64,000 nt of DNA from Candidatus Uabimicrobium amorphum (GTDB lineage: Bacteria > Planctomycetota > Uabimicrobiia > Uabimicrobiales > Uabimicrobiaceae): assembly GCF_009002475.1 (NCBI RefSeq), contig NZ_AP019860.1:1612001-1676000 (forward strand), read 5' to 3'. Made by a program: the position numbers and the translations under genes. A model generated the notes under the pieces. The model was given only the letters and a program-made list of their open reading frames with translations, was not told the origin of the DNA and did no database searches. This document shows, one piece after another, positions 42,627 through 52,026 of this stretch. Position 1 is the stretch's first letter, and each line of letters starts with the position of its first letter.

Positions 42627-44393
42627 TTACTCACCAATCAAAGCTTGCTCTAATAACAAACCTTCTAGTTCATCAGCTTCGCGAATCGGTGCGGAACAGG
42701 CGCCATCGGCACATAAGAACGCGGCAGAAAAAGGTAGCGAGGGAAACGTAATTCCGGCATTGTTCGTCGCATCTTCTTTTTCTTGTAACCACTCGATCAC
42801 CTTGTGATAGCGCATAAATTTTTGAGCTCTCATAAAGAGTGCTTTTGCCTCTTCATCGACGCCGACAACTGTCACATGTAATGGCGGCGCAGCCAATTCT
42901 TCATCGGCCAACAAAATCGCGGGTTCCGTAAGACGTTTTTTGAGTATCGATTCTGTTGCTAAGTATTGCATTGCGTGACGTGCCATTTGCAAGTAGTTGT
43001 CTTTATTGGTGTAGTGATACACCTTGTTCGCACATCTTGTCACCGCAATATTCTCACTTAGGTCGTTTATGGGGGAGATAACGCTGTTCGCGGCGGGCGC
43101 CTCACCATAATATCCACCACGCTCATTGCGCAAGTTTTGCGCGATGAAATCCAGTGTTTGTTTAGCGCTTTGCAACCACTTTTCGGTCGCGGTGACTTCG
43201 TAAAGTTGTATAAAGGCGGCGGCTAGGGCGATATTTCCCGAAAGGTATGGTCCGCCGTTGTCTTTCGCTCCGTGGGTAAAACCTAAACCTGAACGACGGT
43301 TTTTTAGAAACCATTCTCCGGCATTTTGCGCGATTTGTAAATATTTTTCGTCATCCGTTACCGCATACATTAAGGCAAAAGCTTCTATTGCCCAACCATT
43401 TTCGCGTGAGTATACGCTTTTGTCAACGCGAGGAATTCCCTGTTCGCGCCGTTTTTCATCCCCCAAGGCAAAATACGCATCGCTTTTTTGTCCAGGAACG
43501 ACATCCGCATCTTGACTCGTATAAAAAACGCCATCGCTACTCATCAAAAATTCTTGCATATAGTCGCAAATCTTTTTCGCGGCGCGTAGATACTTTGGTT
43601 CGCGATATACACGGTATCCACTGGCATACGCTTTAATGGCACGAACTTGTGTGGCCATAATTTTTTCGTAGTGTGCGTGTTGCCAATCGCCGTGGGTAGA
43701 ATATTGGTACATCCCACCCCACACCGGATCAATAAGTTCGGCGGCACCGTCTAATGTGCTGCGCGCCACTTTGTCGCTAAAATCGTCTTTGAGTTGTGCA
43801 CGTACTAACGCGTACTCTACGCTGTCCCAGTCTAAAAACTTCTTGGCCAATTTAAGTCCACCAAATTTTGCGTCGTATGTTTTGCGATACTTATTTTTGA
43901 GTACCTCACGCGTAGTAACAGATAGGGTGTGTTCTTTGGCGTATTGTACTTGTTCTTTGCCTTCCTGCGCTTGCGGGTTTAAGAAAAGTTCTTGCAAAAG
44001 TTTACTCATTCTTTGCGGAGGAATATATCCGCGATTTTTTAGAATCTCTCTTCCATCTGCGGTAAATATAATTGTCGCAGGCCACCCGTATTGGCGGTAA
44101 CGATTTGCAAGTGCCGGATGGGAGTCCTGATCAACACGTACCGGAATATAGTGGGCATCGATCATTTTGACCACATCACTATCTTCATAAGTTGTCTGCT
44201 CCATGACATGACACCAATGACACCAGTTAGATTTTAGATCCAGAATCACTAAACGATTTTCCTGTTGTGCTTTCGCAAATACATCATTAGACCAAGTCTC
44301 CCATAAAATGGAAGGCTGAGAATTGTTGTGCATATTCTGTGATGTATAACAGCCGCTTAGGAAAATCACTAGAACAAAAGCGTAGCGAAACAT
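42627..44393 (-). CDS. DUF255/YyaL-like lipoprotein with thioredoxin domain
   Basis: 588 residues. A lipobox LSGC (Cys15) is followed by a thioredoxin-like DUF255 domain with SNWCHWCHVMEQTTYED (Cys58, Cys61) and then an alpha/alpha-barrel region of the YyaL/spermatogenesis-associated protein 20 type (GGMYQYSTHGDWQHAHYEKI, FYTSQDADVVPGQKSDAYF). The full YyaL protein is about 680 residues, so this is a shorter secreted version. The function of the family is unknown, perhaps redox or sugar-related. It lies downstream of two unknown envelope genes on the same strand. Confidence 0.85.
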   Translation of the reverse strand: MFRYAFVLVIFLSGCYTSQNMHNNSQPSILWETWSNDVFAKAQQENRLVILDLKSNWCHWCHVMEQTTYEDSDVVKMIDAHYIPVRVDQDSHPALANRYRQYGWPATIIFTADGREILKNRGYIPPQRMSKLLQELFLNPQAQEGKEQVQYAKEHTLSVTTREVLKNKYRKTYDAKFGGLKLAKKFLDWDSVEYALVRAQLKDDFSDKVARSTLDGAAELIDPVWGGMYQYSTHGDWQHAHYEKIMATQVRAIKAYASGYRVYREPKYLRAAKKICDYMQEFLMSSDGVFYTSQDADVVPGQKSDAYFALGDEKRREQGIPRVDKSVYSRENGWAIEAFALMYAVTDDEKYLQIAQNAGEWFLKNRRSGLGFTHGAKDNGGPYLSGNIALAAAFIQLYEVTATEKWLQSAKQTLDFIAQNLRNERGGYYGEAPAANSVISPINDLSENIAVTRCANKVYHYTNKDNYLQMARHAMQYLATESILKKRLTEPAILLADEELAAPPLHVTVVGVDEEAKALFMRAQKFMRYHKVIEWLQEKEDATNNAGITFPSLPFSAAFLCADGACSAPIREADELEGLLLEQALIGE

Positions 44394-44417
44394 AGGTATT
44401 TCCTTGTGAAAAAGTTA

Positions 44418-44990
44418 TTATTTTTTGTCAAATTCACTTAGTTTTACGCGGTCAACATCTTCTAGAGTTTTCCAGTATTCGCGAATAGATGCACGACAAG
44501 CAAGTCCTAGCTCTAAAGATTGTTTTTTGAGTAAATCGGCGTGTTCTACTGTCGGAGGTTGGCTGTTTTTTATGCGATTCTCACACTTGCGCAGGGTTTG
44601 TCCAAAATCAAACAACGCCACTTCCACATGCTTATCCTCAACAATACTCAGCGATCCATAGTACAACTTCCAAAAACCACTTTTCGGTTTATTGGCCAGC
44701 AAACTTTGCATATCACCACTTGTCGAAAGTTTTGCCATAAAATTTGCGACAGTTGCCGCAGAATTACAGGTATCGACATATACCTCAAAACGCTTTTCCC
44801 AAAAAGTCTTGTACAACTCAAACTGGCGATGTTGAAAACTTTGTTCTTGTTGAAACTTGCGTTCTTTCTCGCGAGTTTCCTCATGTAGTCGATACTCATA
44901 GTACCCGTAACCTATGGTCCCTAAAAAGCCAAGAGCGGTTACTAGTTTGATAAAAATTTCCCATTTCCATTTAGCACTACTATCACTCAT
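44418..44990 (-). CDS. Membrane-anchored protein of unknown function
   Basis: 190 residues with one membrane helix near the N-terminus (about 10-32), followed by a charged helical region EETREKERKFQQEQSFQHRQ likely to be coiled coil, then a helical end. An AAGGAGCAAAAA site sets the start at 44990. It is 24 nt from the DUF255 gene and 19 nt from the next upstream gene, so the three are probably one operon. No family was recognised. Confidence 0.7.
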   Translation of the reverse strand: MSDSSAKWKWEIFIKLVTALGFLGTIGYGYYEYRLHEETREKERKFQQEQSFQHRQFELYKTFWEKRFEVYVDTCNSAATVANFMAKLSTSGDMQSLLANKPKSGFWKLYYGSLSIVEDKHVEVALFDFGQTLRKCENRIKNSQPPTVEHADLLKKQSLELGLACRASIREYWKTLEDVDRVKLSEFDKK

Positions 44991-45009
44991 TTTTTGCTCC
45001 TTTATATTG

Positions 45010-47436
45010 TTATTTTTCGAAAGTAAGGTAATCTTCAATCACAAAGTGATTCTCACGGAAAGAAACATAAAAGTTCCATAACTGAAATGTACGAATAATC
45101 TGTGGAATTTTGGCAAACACATCACTCGAACTATAGTAAGAATAATGATAACGACTTTTGCTTTGCGCATGCGGAATTTCTTGTAACAAACGATCACTTA
45201 TCAGGTTTTTTGTCGGAAAAATATGTTGCTCTTTCATGGTCTTTTCCCACATTCCGTTGCCAATAAAATCCTTTATCGAGTTTACAAAATCTCTTCTTTT
45301 TGCCGAAATTTCACCTTGGTAGCGTACATACAAATGAAATAATCTACGGCGTAAAGTGTAGGCTTGTTTCAAATCAACTGCCACACGTATGTCGCAGGGA
45401 ATTTTATCGGTTGTTGTTTCCGACGAGCCATTGCGACGCAATAAAGTATGTGGGTCAAGGCTAAACGTAAAGTTACGCTCTTGTTTGTTGTGAGAAAATA
45501 GCAACGGATAAAATTCCTCCCATGACGCACGCCCTCCTGGTACGGTTAACTTGTTAATTCCGGGGAAATCACTCGGAGTGACTTTCACATCCCCCACGAG
45601 TTTTTTCAAGACTCCGATAAAAAAATCTGGTAGGGTAATATTAAATGGTATGCGTGTAAAAGTGCTGTAATCAAGGGGAGGGTATCGTTTTTGCCAATAA
45701 GATGCGGCAAGAGAATCGAAAGCAAAATCGAATAGTGAACCCTTGATCAACAAAATTTTTCCCAACTCTTCCGGCAGAGATTGGTACATGCGCAAACGAT
45801 CCATATTGATAGCAAAACTGTAGCGTAGAGCTTCCCCTGAAAACACTTTGTGCTGGTGTGTCACTTTTTCGCGAAGGAAAAAATCGCGGAGCCATATGTA
45901 AGAGGAGTCTATTGGCCCGCTGGCAAAACGCAGTCCCCAGTTATCTTTTTGACGAAATACCTGAAGCGATAGAGGTGGATAACCGCGAACGTGATATGGC
46001 GTGTATTCTTTATAGTACGCATATTTTTTGGCCTCATCTTTAGAAACCTTGTCGAGAGAAATATCTTCAATTGCAGGATTATCAAACATTTTTCCCAAAG
46101 ATGTATGACGTGTTGTCCCTTCCACATCTTCCAAATCATGGGTGAGCCAGTTAAGATAGTCTTTATCAAGAGAGAGCTTGCTTAAATCTTCTAACGTTGG
46201 CCAACTTTGCATATGAAACTCACGTGCGACAATAGTTTTGAACAAAAACACTTTGCGCAAACGTTTATCGAGATCAATAAGACGCGTATTTAAAATGCCC
46301 CAATGTGGTTGGTGGAAACGCTCATACCAGTGTCGTGAGAAAAAAGCAAAAATCTGTTGTTGTTCTCCATCGCGCAATTGACATTCATTACGTCCTTTTT
46401 TGAAATGTGAAGCATGGCGCAAACTGTCCTGTGGTTGCAAATGGCGTATGGCGTATGCCAGGCTATTTGTGTTTTCGGGAAATGGAGACGAAATATATAC
46501 AAATACTTGCTCGCTCAAAGCAATCGCCCGAGAAGATTCAGGTAGTCTACATGGCTCAGAGGTGTGTATAAAAAGTGCAACATTGGTTCCCCAAGCAAAG
46601 TAAAAATCCCAACCGCTCATGACGACACTGTCCACCTTGTCGTCAAAAAATGCAACGTCTTCATCACTTAGGCCAAGCTTTTCTTTATATTTTTGTATAA
46701 CCTCTTCACCGGACTGCGGAACATATCCCCAAGAAAAATTATCCCACTGCTTCTTTGCGAAATTGATACACTGTACAAAACTTTGCCAATTGTGCCATTC
46801 AATGTAATAACAATCTTTAGGTACAAATTGTGCTAAAGGTGCTACATCTTTCGCCAAAACGTCAACACTAGCATCGTAGGTTGCTATTTTCTTCACTTGA
46901 GGAACGTCTTGGTCATACACGGGGACTTTTTTTTCATTCAAACCACCAAACCATCGTTTATAGACGAGTTCTTCAAATTCGTTGCGTTCATCATAGTTAT
47001 GCAAACGACGTGCCCAAAGATCACGCCACTCTTGTGTTGCCATTTGCCACTTATCCTCAGAGACGACAAGTTTTCCGCCTTCATGTTTGGCAAAATTATG
47101 AGTGTAATAACTACCTTGGCGACGTTTATTTACTTCGACCTTGCATTTGTCCATGGTATCTGAAGATAAAATGCCCTTGGGAATACGAAAAAAACACTCG
47201 ACAATCACTCCACTGTCTGCCGTTTTATAGCGAGATGTCTGATATAAAACAGGAACTGTATGATTGGTAGCTTGTATATTCAAAACTAATGGTATATTTT
47301 CCCAATACCCATTTTTTTTGTGGATCACAACATGTGCCGTATCGAGATGTTCCTGCGGATGCGAATATACCTTAAAGCTATTAGCCTCCGCGCTTATGGC
47401 AAGTATGGAAAATACTAAACAAAGAATGTATCGCAT
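45010..47436 (-). CDS. Large secreted protein of unknown function
   Basis: 808 residues with a signal peptide (about 1-18, ending AEA). The mature protein is rich in Trp, Tyr and charged residues, with few Gly and no obvious repeat. No catalytic motif, propeller blade or TPR could be recognised. Being the first gene of a probable three-gene operon (with the membrane-anchored protein and the DUF255 lipoprotein), it may work in the envelope with them. An AAAGGAGTT site precedes the ATG. Confidence 0.7.
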   Translation of the reverse strand: MRYILCLVFSILAISAEANSFKVYSHPQEHLDTAHVVIHKKNGYWENIPLVLNIQATNHTVPVLYQTSRYKTADSGVIVECFFRIPKGILSSDTMDKCKVEVNKRRQGSYYTHNFAKHEGGKLVVSEDKWQMATQEWRDLWARRLHNYDERNEFEELVYKRWFGGLNEKKVPVYDQDVPQVKKIATYDASVDVLAKDVAPLAQFVPKDCYYIEWHNWQSFVQCINFAKKQWDNFSWGYVPQSGEEVIQKYKEKLGLSDEDVAFFDDKVDSVVMSGWDFYFAWGTNVALFIHTSEPCRLPESSRAIALSEQVFVYISSPFPENTNSLAYAIRHLQPQDSLRHASHFKKGRNECQLRDGEQQQIFAFFSRHWYERFHQPHWGILNTRLIDLDKRLRKVFLFKTIVAREFHMQSWPTLEDLSKLSLDKDYLNWLTHDLEDVEGTTRHTSLGKMFDNPAIEDISLDKVSKDEAKKYAYYKEYTPYHVRGYPPLSLQVFRQKDNWGLRFASGPIDSSYIWLRDFFLREKVTHQHKVFSGEALRYSFAINMDRLRMYQSLPEELGKILLIKGSLFDFAFDSLAASYWQKRYPPLDYSTFTRIPFNITLPDFFIGVLKKLVGDVKVTPSDFPGINKLTVPGGRASWEEFYPLLFSHNKQERNFTFSLDPHTLLRRNGSSETTTDKIPCDIRVAVDLKQAYTLRRRLFHLYVRYQGEISAKRRDFVNSIKDFIGNGMWEKTMKEQHIFPTKNLISDRLLQEIPHAQSKSRYHYSYYSSSDVFAKIPQIIRTFQLWNFYVSFRENHFVIEDYLTFEK

Positions 47437-47466
47437 AACAACTCCTTTTTAAATACACAAAATACA

Positions 47467-47553
47467 CATACCGGTGTCGTCTTTTCCTGTATTTGGTTCC
47501 AGTGGGGGAGCCTAGTACATCCGACGCTCACAGGAAAAGACGACATTGGTATG
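47467..47553. repeat. Large inverted repeat (24-bp arms) in intergenic DNA
   Basis: 47475-47490 is the exact reverse complement of 47530-47545 (TGTCGTCTTTTCCTGT). Across two G-U pairs the stem continues with CATACC/GGTATG, giving 24-bp arms at 47467-47490 and 47530-47553 around a 39-nt loop. It separates the divergent genes starting at 47436 and 47668, so it is not a simple terminator. It could be a miniature mobile element, an operator or an RNA structure. Confidence 0.6.
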
Positions 47554-47600
47554 CGAACTCTGCACCGATGACAATTTTATAAGCATAATAACGCATTTTT

Positions 47601-47630
47601 TTACAAAAATAAATGGCATTTTGTTATGAT
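47601..47630 (+). promoter_or_regulatory. Possible sigma70-like promoter
   Basis: TTACAA (47601-47606) and TATGAT (47625-47630) are 18 nt apart, 38 nt before the start at 47668. The GTTATGATAG context matches that at 36299-36308. Confidence 0.4.
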
Positions 47631-47667
47631 AGTCGCATTGACAATGTGTTGTTTATGGAGGCAAAGA

Positions 47668-47961
47668 ATGGACCCGTACGCGGAAGATCGCGAGTTAAAG
47701 CATAAAGAGTTTATACGCGAGCACAGTAAAAAAGTAAAATCACTCGACAATCTACAAGTACTTCATGAAGTGATGAATCGTTACGCAGAACTTAGCCAAG
47801 GTTGGACGCGAGATAGCTTAGTTGTTGAGAGAGAAATGAATGTGAGCAAAGAAGAGGTGTTGCGCAGAATGGAAAAAAAAAGCAACGCTGGTTTATGGAG
47901 TGTTCTCTCTGTTTCGTTTATTGTAAATGTTGTCCTGGGTTGTTTGTTGTTATTTAGGTGA
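47668..47961 (+). CDS. Small tail-anchored membrane protein of unknown function
   Basis: 97 residues: a charged helical N-terminal part (about 1-70) and one C-terminal membrane helix (about 72-95) with a short end. This is a tail-anchored layout. A GGAGGCAAAG ribosome site sets the ATG at 47668 rather than the longer frame from 47626. The next gene begins 7 nt later. No family was recognised. Confidence 0.65.
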   Translation: MDPYAEDRELKHKEFIREHSKKVKSLDNLQVLHEVMNRYAELSQGWTRDSLVVEREMNVSKEEVLRRMEKKSNAGLWSVLSVSFIVNVVLGCLLLFR

Positions 47962-47968
47962 GTATAAA

Positions 47969-48355
47969 ATGAACGATATAAATAAATTAATGGCTAAAAT
48001 CATCGCTTTTTTGGGAATTTTGGTGTGTATTTCGTTTGTGGTGATCTTTTTTATCGCTTGCTTAAATGCGACTTCTACTTTCCAAAAGTTAGGGCATGTG
48101 GCTTTTAGTTGTTTTTCACTCATTACCGCACAAGTCATCGGTAAACACGAACATTATCCCGAAGATGTCGCAGGACTTTGTTATTGCAACATCATGGGGT
48201 TTTGTATGATATTTGGCGTTGAGATCATGACGCGTAGTGTACTGGAAGGCATTATATGCTTTACTTTTGGGTTGATGTTTTTCATGGTGTGGCTTCTAAC
48301 GATCAATGCCTTTCTCAAAAAAACACCGACATATCTAGGCCGCGCGTTTTTGTAA
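47969..48355 (+). CDS. Membrane protein of unknown function, four helices
   Basis: 128 residues with about four membrane helices (roughly 9-32, 42-58, 68-88, 90-110). It contains several cysteines (LCYCNIMGFC) and a short basic end. AGGTGAGTATAAA precedes the ATG at 47969. It forms a pair with the tail-anchored gene, and its 3' end overlaps the convergent gene by 21 nt. No function is assigned. Confidence 0.65.
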   Translation: MNDINKLMAKIIAFLGILVCISFVVIFFIACLNATSTFQKLGHVAFSCFSLITAQVIGKHEHYPEDVAGLCYCNIMGFCMIFGVEIMTRSVLEGIICFTFGLMFFMVWLLTINAFLKKTPTYLGRAFL

Positions 48356-48979
48356 ATAACGTCTAGCAAGTATGACAGAAACAATAATGATCATCACAAT
48401 TGCCATGGTCATGATCGTCGTGAAGCGTCGTGAGGAAGATCCGAAAAGTTTTAGGAATAAACGGGGATCGGTTTTGCTCACAATCGAACCATTTACCGCG
48501 AATTTATATGTAAGTCCGTCCACCGTCTTTATCGTTAGTATCTCCTGCTCTTTATCATAATCGTATGCGTCTTTCCACATAAAATGACTTACCGTATACC
48601 TTAGGCTACTTTCATCATAAACTAAATCCTCGATCAGATATTGTTTTACAACGCGTCCATTTTTATAAAATGCCACGGCCAATTCGTCTTGGGAACTTGC
48701 CCATGGGCCCATGCGAATTAAATGCTGGCCGTCATTTGCGGCTTCCACTCTAAAAGCATACCAATTGACCATCCACAACGGTGTTGCCGAACCATCATTT
48801 TTATATAACCCTGATAGTGAGTACTTTGCTAAATTTTCATTACGCTGTATGATATCAGGCGCTTTCATGACAAAAACGTATTTATCGTTTGCACTATTTT
48901 TTGCGTAAGAATATTGCTCTGCTGGCGAATCGCCGAAAACCACAGATACAAAAAAACAAAATAGTAGTGCTCTTCTCAT
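48335..48979 (-). CDS. Secreted protein with C-terminal membrane anchor, unknown function
   Basis: 214 residues: a signal peptide (about 1-16), a mature part with repeated strands, and a C-terminal membrane helix (about 190-207) followed by a basic RRYLQKRAA. This is the type I anchor layout. The ATG at 48979 has a GGAG site 6 nt before it, so it was preferred over the ATG at 48991. Its end overlaps the convergent membrane protein gene by 21 nt. No family was recognised. Confidence 0.65.
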   Translation of the reverse strand: MRRALLFCFFVSVVFGDSPAEQYSYAKNSANDKYVFVMKAPDIIQRNENLAKYSLSGLYKNDGSATPLWMVNWYAFRVEAANDGQHLIRMGPWASSQDELAVAFYKNGRVVKQYLIEDLVYDESSLRYTVSHFMWKDAYDYDKEQEILTIKTVDGLTYKFAVNGSIVSKTDPRLFLKLFGSSSRRFTTIMTMAIVMIIIVSVILARRYLQKRAA

Positions 48980-49193
48980 ATTGTTCTCCATATTGTAAAA
49001 TTTGTTTTGCTTAGTGTGCTTTACGATGTTAATAATTTTGTTCTGTGAAAAGCCAACTTGCGAACTTTATAGAGTTATGATAACATCACTAAAAAAATTC
49101 GCAAAATTTATAAATGAAATTATTAATATAATATATTTGGTACACAAATTGCACGTTTTTGAATATTTTGTTTACTGTTAAGGACACAACTAC

Positions 49194-50357
49194 ATGATGA
49201 ATTTGATATCTACAGATTTACTGGATGAAATTATTCAATTTCGCCGTGATTTACACAAACATCCTGAACTTAGCTGGCAAGAAACGCGAACATGCGCCAA
49301 AATATGTGAAAAACTCAAAAGCTGGGGCGTTTCCTATCGTGTAGTTGCAGGAACGGGAATTATCGCGGAACTCAACCCAGGTTTGACAAAAAAGTATCTA
49401 GCATTTCGCGCCGATATTGACGCGTTACCTGTTTTTGAAGAAACTGGTCTAGAATTTTCTTCGGTAAACAACGGTATTATGCATGCTTGTGGACACGATG
49501 GACATACCAGCATGTTGCTTGGTGCAATCAAAACATTGGTGCACGAAAATCTCCCCTACAGTTTGCGCTTCATCTTTCAGCCCGGAGAAGAACACGGCAA
49601 TGGGGCAAGCAAAATGATTTCAGAGGGGGCCTTAGAAGACGTCGCAGCTATTTTCGGGGGACACGTAGACCGCCATTACAAACCTGGAGAAATTATCATT
49701 TCAGACGGCCCGGTCAATGCCTCCACCGATCAATTTACCATTTCGATAAACGGCCAAGGAGGGCATGGCGCGCGACCTCATGAGAGTATTGATGCTGTTG
49801 TTGTCGGAAGTCTTATCGTGATGGCTTTGCAAACAATCGTTTCTAGAGAGGTGGATCCGGCCAGACCATCCGTTGTTTCCGTAGGTGTGTTTTCCGCAGG
49901 TACAGCTTCCAACGTTATTGCGGGTACAGCAAAACTCGAAGGTACAATCCGCGCTTTAGACAACGATGTTCGTTACTATTTACGCGACGCGATCGAACGC
50001 GTGGCAAACTCAGTAGGTCAACTTCACAATGCCAAAGTTGTTGTTTCTTTCGTTGATGGTACGCCTCCACTGTACAATGAAAAAGAAATGGCAGAACTAT
50101 CCCGATGTGCAGCGCGCACAGTGATTCATGAGAAAAAAATTAAGGAATTGCATACCGCAAATATGGGAGGAGAAGATTTTAGTTACTATCTTGAAAGTGT
50201 TCCTGGTAGTTACGTGCGTTTTGGTTCACAAGTAAAAGGACGCGAAAGCTTTCCTGCACACTCTAGCAAATTTGATTTCGACGAACGCGTTCTGGCAATT
50301 GGAGCCGCTTATTTTGTCGCCATGGCGAAAATGGCAGGTAAAAAATTCTTGGAGTAA
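49194..50357 (+). CDS. M20 family amidohydrolase (hippurate hydrolase-like)
   Basis: 387 residues with the metal and catalytic residues of M20D peptidases: MHACGHDGHTSML (Cys99, His101), PGEEHGNGASKMI (Glu132, Glu133) and FGGHVD (His157), with GGEDFSYYLESVPG near the end. Known members deacylate N-acyl amino acids, hippurate or IAA-amino acids; the substrate is unknown. AAGGACACA precedes two adjacent ATGs (49194 and 49197). The GNAT/cNMP gene follows 5 nt after the stop, so the two are an operon. Confidence 0.92.
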   Translation: MMNLISTDLLDEIIQFRRDLHKHPELSWQETRTCAKICEKLKSWGVSYRVVAGTGIIAELNPGLTKKYLAFRADIDALPVFEETGLEFSSVNNGIMHACGHDGHTSMLLGAIKTLVHENLPYSLRFIFQPGEEHGNGASKMISEGALEDVAAIFGGHVDRHYKPGEIIISDGPVNASTDQFTISINGQGGHGARPHESIDAVVVGSLIVMALQTIVSREVDPARPSVVSVGVFSAGTASNVIAGTAKLEGTIRALDNDVRYYLRDAIERVANSVGQLHNAKVVVSFVDGTPPLYNEKEMAELSRCAARTVIHEKKIKELHTANMGGEDFSYYLESVPGSYVRFGSQVKGRESFPAHSSKFDFDERVLAIGAAYFVAMAKMAGKKFLE

Positions 50358-50362
50358 AAAAT

Positions 50363-51970
50363 ATGTTTTCGGTACGACAAGCCACAGAAAAAGATGCGGA
50401 GGGCATCCGCGATTTATTTGTTGCCTCATATGGGACAGACTATCCTTACCAACAGTTTTACGATCTTTACTACATAAAGAAAATGTGCTTCAGTGATAGT
50501 TATGTTGTTCTTGTTTGTGAAGATGATGACGGAAAAATCATGGCGACGGGTTCTGTAGTCATGGATGTAGGGGCATATACCGATCTTATAGGAGAATTTG
50601 GTCGCCTCATTGTTCACCCTGATGCGCGAGGACGCGGAGCAGGAAACTTACTGATGGAAAAGCGTCTGGAATTTATCCGCAAACGACTACATGTCGGTAT
50701 TGTCGAAGCACGCGCGATCCACCCATTTGCCCAAAAAATTTCGGATCGTTACGATTTCAAGGCTGTAGGCTTTCTACCACAAAAACATTACATCAAAGGT
50801 CGACGCGAAAGTGTCGCGCATTTAGTTCAATATTTTGATAATTCTCTGGAACTGCGTAAAAGTAACCCACAAATTATTCCACAAGTACACACCCTTGCGG
50901 AAGTTGCCCTGACAAACGTTGGAATACCTTCTGACGTAGTTGTCCATGAAAAAGTGATTCCTTATCCATACAACGGTGGGTACCGCATTAAAGAGCTAGA
51001 CAATGATGAATACGCAGCTCTACTTCGTATACAAAGAGGAAGATTGAAAAACCGCGAAGTTTTTGGCCCGGTCAGACTACACTATGGTTTTTCGAGATTA
51101 CATGCAAAAAACGCTAACTATTTGTTGACAATGGATAGCGATGTAATTGTTGGTGCTGTCGGGTATATATACGATAAGGCAGAAAAGAGCGCGAAGATTT
51201 TTGAGGTGATTGCTATTCACGATGATTCTATTCGTTTTCTCCTTTCGCAACTCAATGAGAAATTGAAAAAAATGGGAGCCGAATACATTGAAATTGATGT
51301 GAGTGCCCACGCTCCACAAATGCAGAAAACACTACTTGAGTTAGGTTTTCTACCCACATCTTACATTCCAGCATTTGCTTTTGACGATACATTTCGCCTT
51401 GACCTCGTGCGCATGGTACGCTTAGAGCTTCCGTTTGACATCCGCGAAATTAAACTCATTCCCATCGTAAAACCCATTTCCGAGATTGTCAGCGCTGAGT
51501 TTCAAAAACAAAATTTACGCGTGCATATCGGCGAAGGTATGCGTAGCGTACCGTTTTTTCGCGGGCTATCCGATGAACAACTTCAGCGTTTAGCTCTGAT
51601 CTCTACCGCAAACTACTATAAAAAAGATGAGAAAATACTTTGTGAAGATGAGCTTTCGCAGCGCTTACACATCGTGTTAGAAGGAAACGTAGAGGTATAC
51701 AAACAGCAGAAGCTCGTGGGAAAATTGCAAAAATTTGATTCACTCGGGGAAATGTCTTTGGCTTTGGAACAGAATCAACACACCGCAACCGCTATTGCAG
51801 TAGATAACGTCAAAACAGTGGCCTTTCAATACGAAGACCTTAAAGAACTTTCAGGTGTCAGACCCGATATTGCTCTAGTGATTTATCAAAATTTAACAAC
51901 GGGACTTGCGGAAAAGCTCGACAAGGTAAATCAGGACTTACTACGCTTAAAACAAGCAGAAAAGAGTTGA
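50363..51970 (+). CDS. Double GNAT acetyltransferase with C-terminal cyclic-nucleotide-binding domain
   Basis: 535 residues. A GNAT domain (about 1-150) with motif A EFGRLIVHPDARGRGAGNLLM (73-93) is followed by a second, weaker GNAT-like domain (about 205-360; no clear acetyl-CoA loop). A cNMP-binding domain (about 395-510) has FFRGLSDEQL, VLEGNVEVYK and FDSLGEMSLALEQ. The phosphate-binding cassette lacks its usual arginine: the QHTATAIA region has His there. Mycobacterial Rv0998 joins the same domains in the opposite order and is a cAMP-controlled protein acetyltransferase. It is probably regulated by a ligand or has lost nucleotide control; which one is unclear. Confidence 0.85.
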   Translation: MFSVRQATEKDAEGIRDLFVASYGTDYPYQQFYDLYYIKKMCFSDSYVVLVCEDDDGKIMATGSVVMDVGAYTDLIGEFGRLIVHPDARGRGAGNLLMEKRLEFIRKRLHVGIVEARAIHPFAQKISDRYDFKAVGFLPQKHYIKGRRESVAHLVQYFDNSLELRKSNPQIIPQVHTLAEVALTNVGIPSDVVVHEKVIPYPYNGGYRIKELDNDEYAALLRIQRGRLKNREVFGPVRLHYGFSRLHAKNANYLLTMDSDVIVGAVGYIYDKAEKSAKIFEVIAIHDDSIRFLLSQLNEKLKKMGAEYIEIDVSAHAPQMQKTLLELGFLPTSYIPAFAFDDTFRLDLVRMVRLELPFDIREIKLIPIVKPISEIVSAEFQKQNLRVHIGEGMRSVPFFRGLSDEQLQRLALISTANYYKKDEKILCEDELSQRLHIVLEGNVEVYKQQKLVGKLQKFDSLGEMSLALEQNQHTATAIAVDNVKTVAFQYEDLKELSGVRPDIALVIYQNLTTGLAEKLDKVNQDLLRLKQAEKS

Positions 51971-52026
51971 AAAGAATAACGAATTGTGTTATGTAATTCG
52001 TAAAACTATGCAAAATTCTCTAGAAT

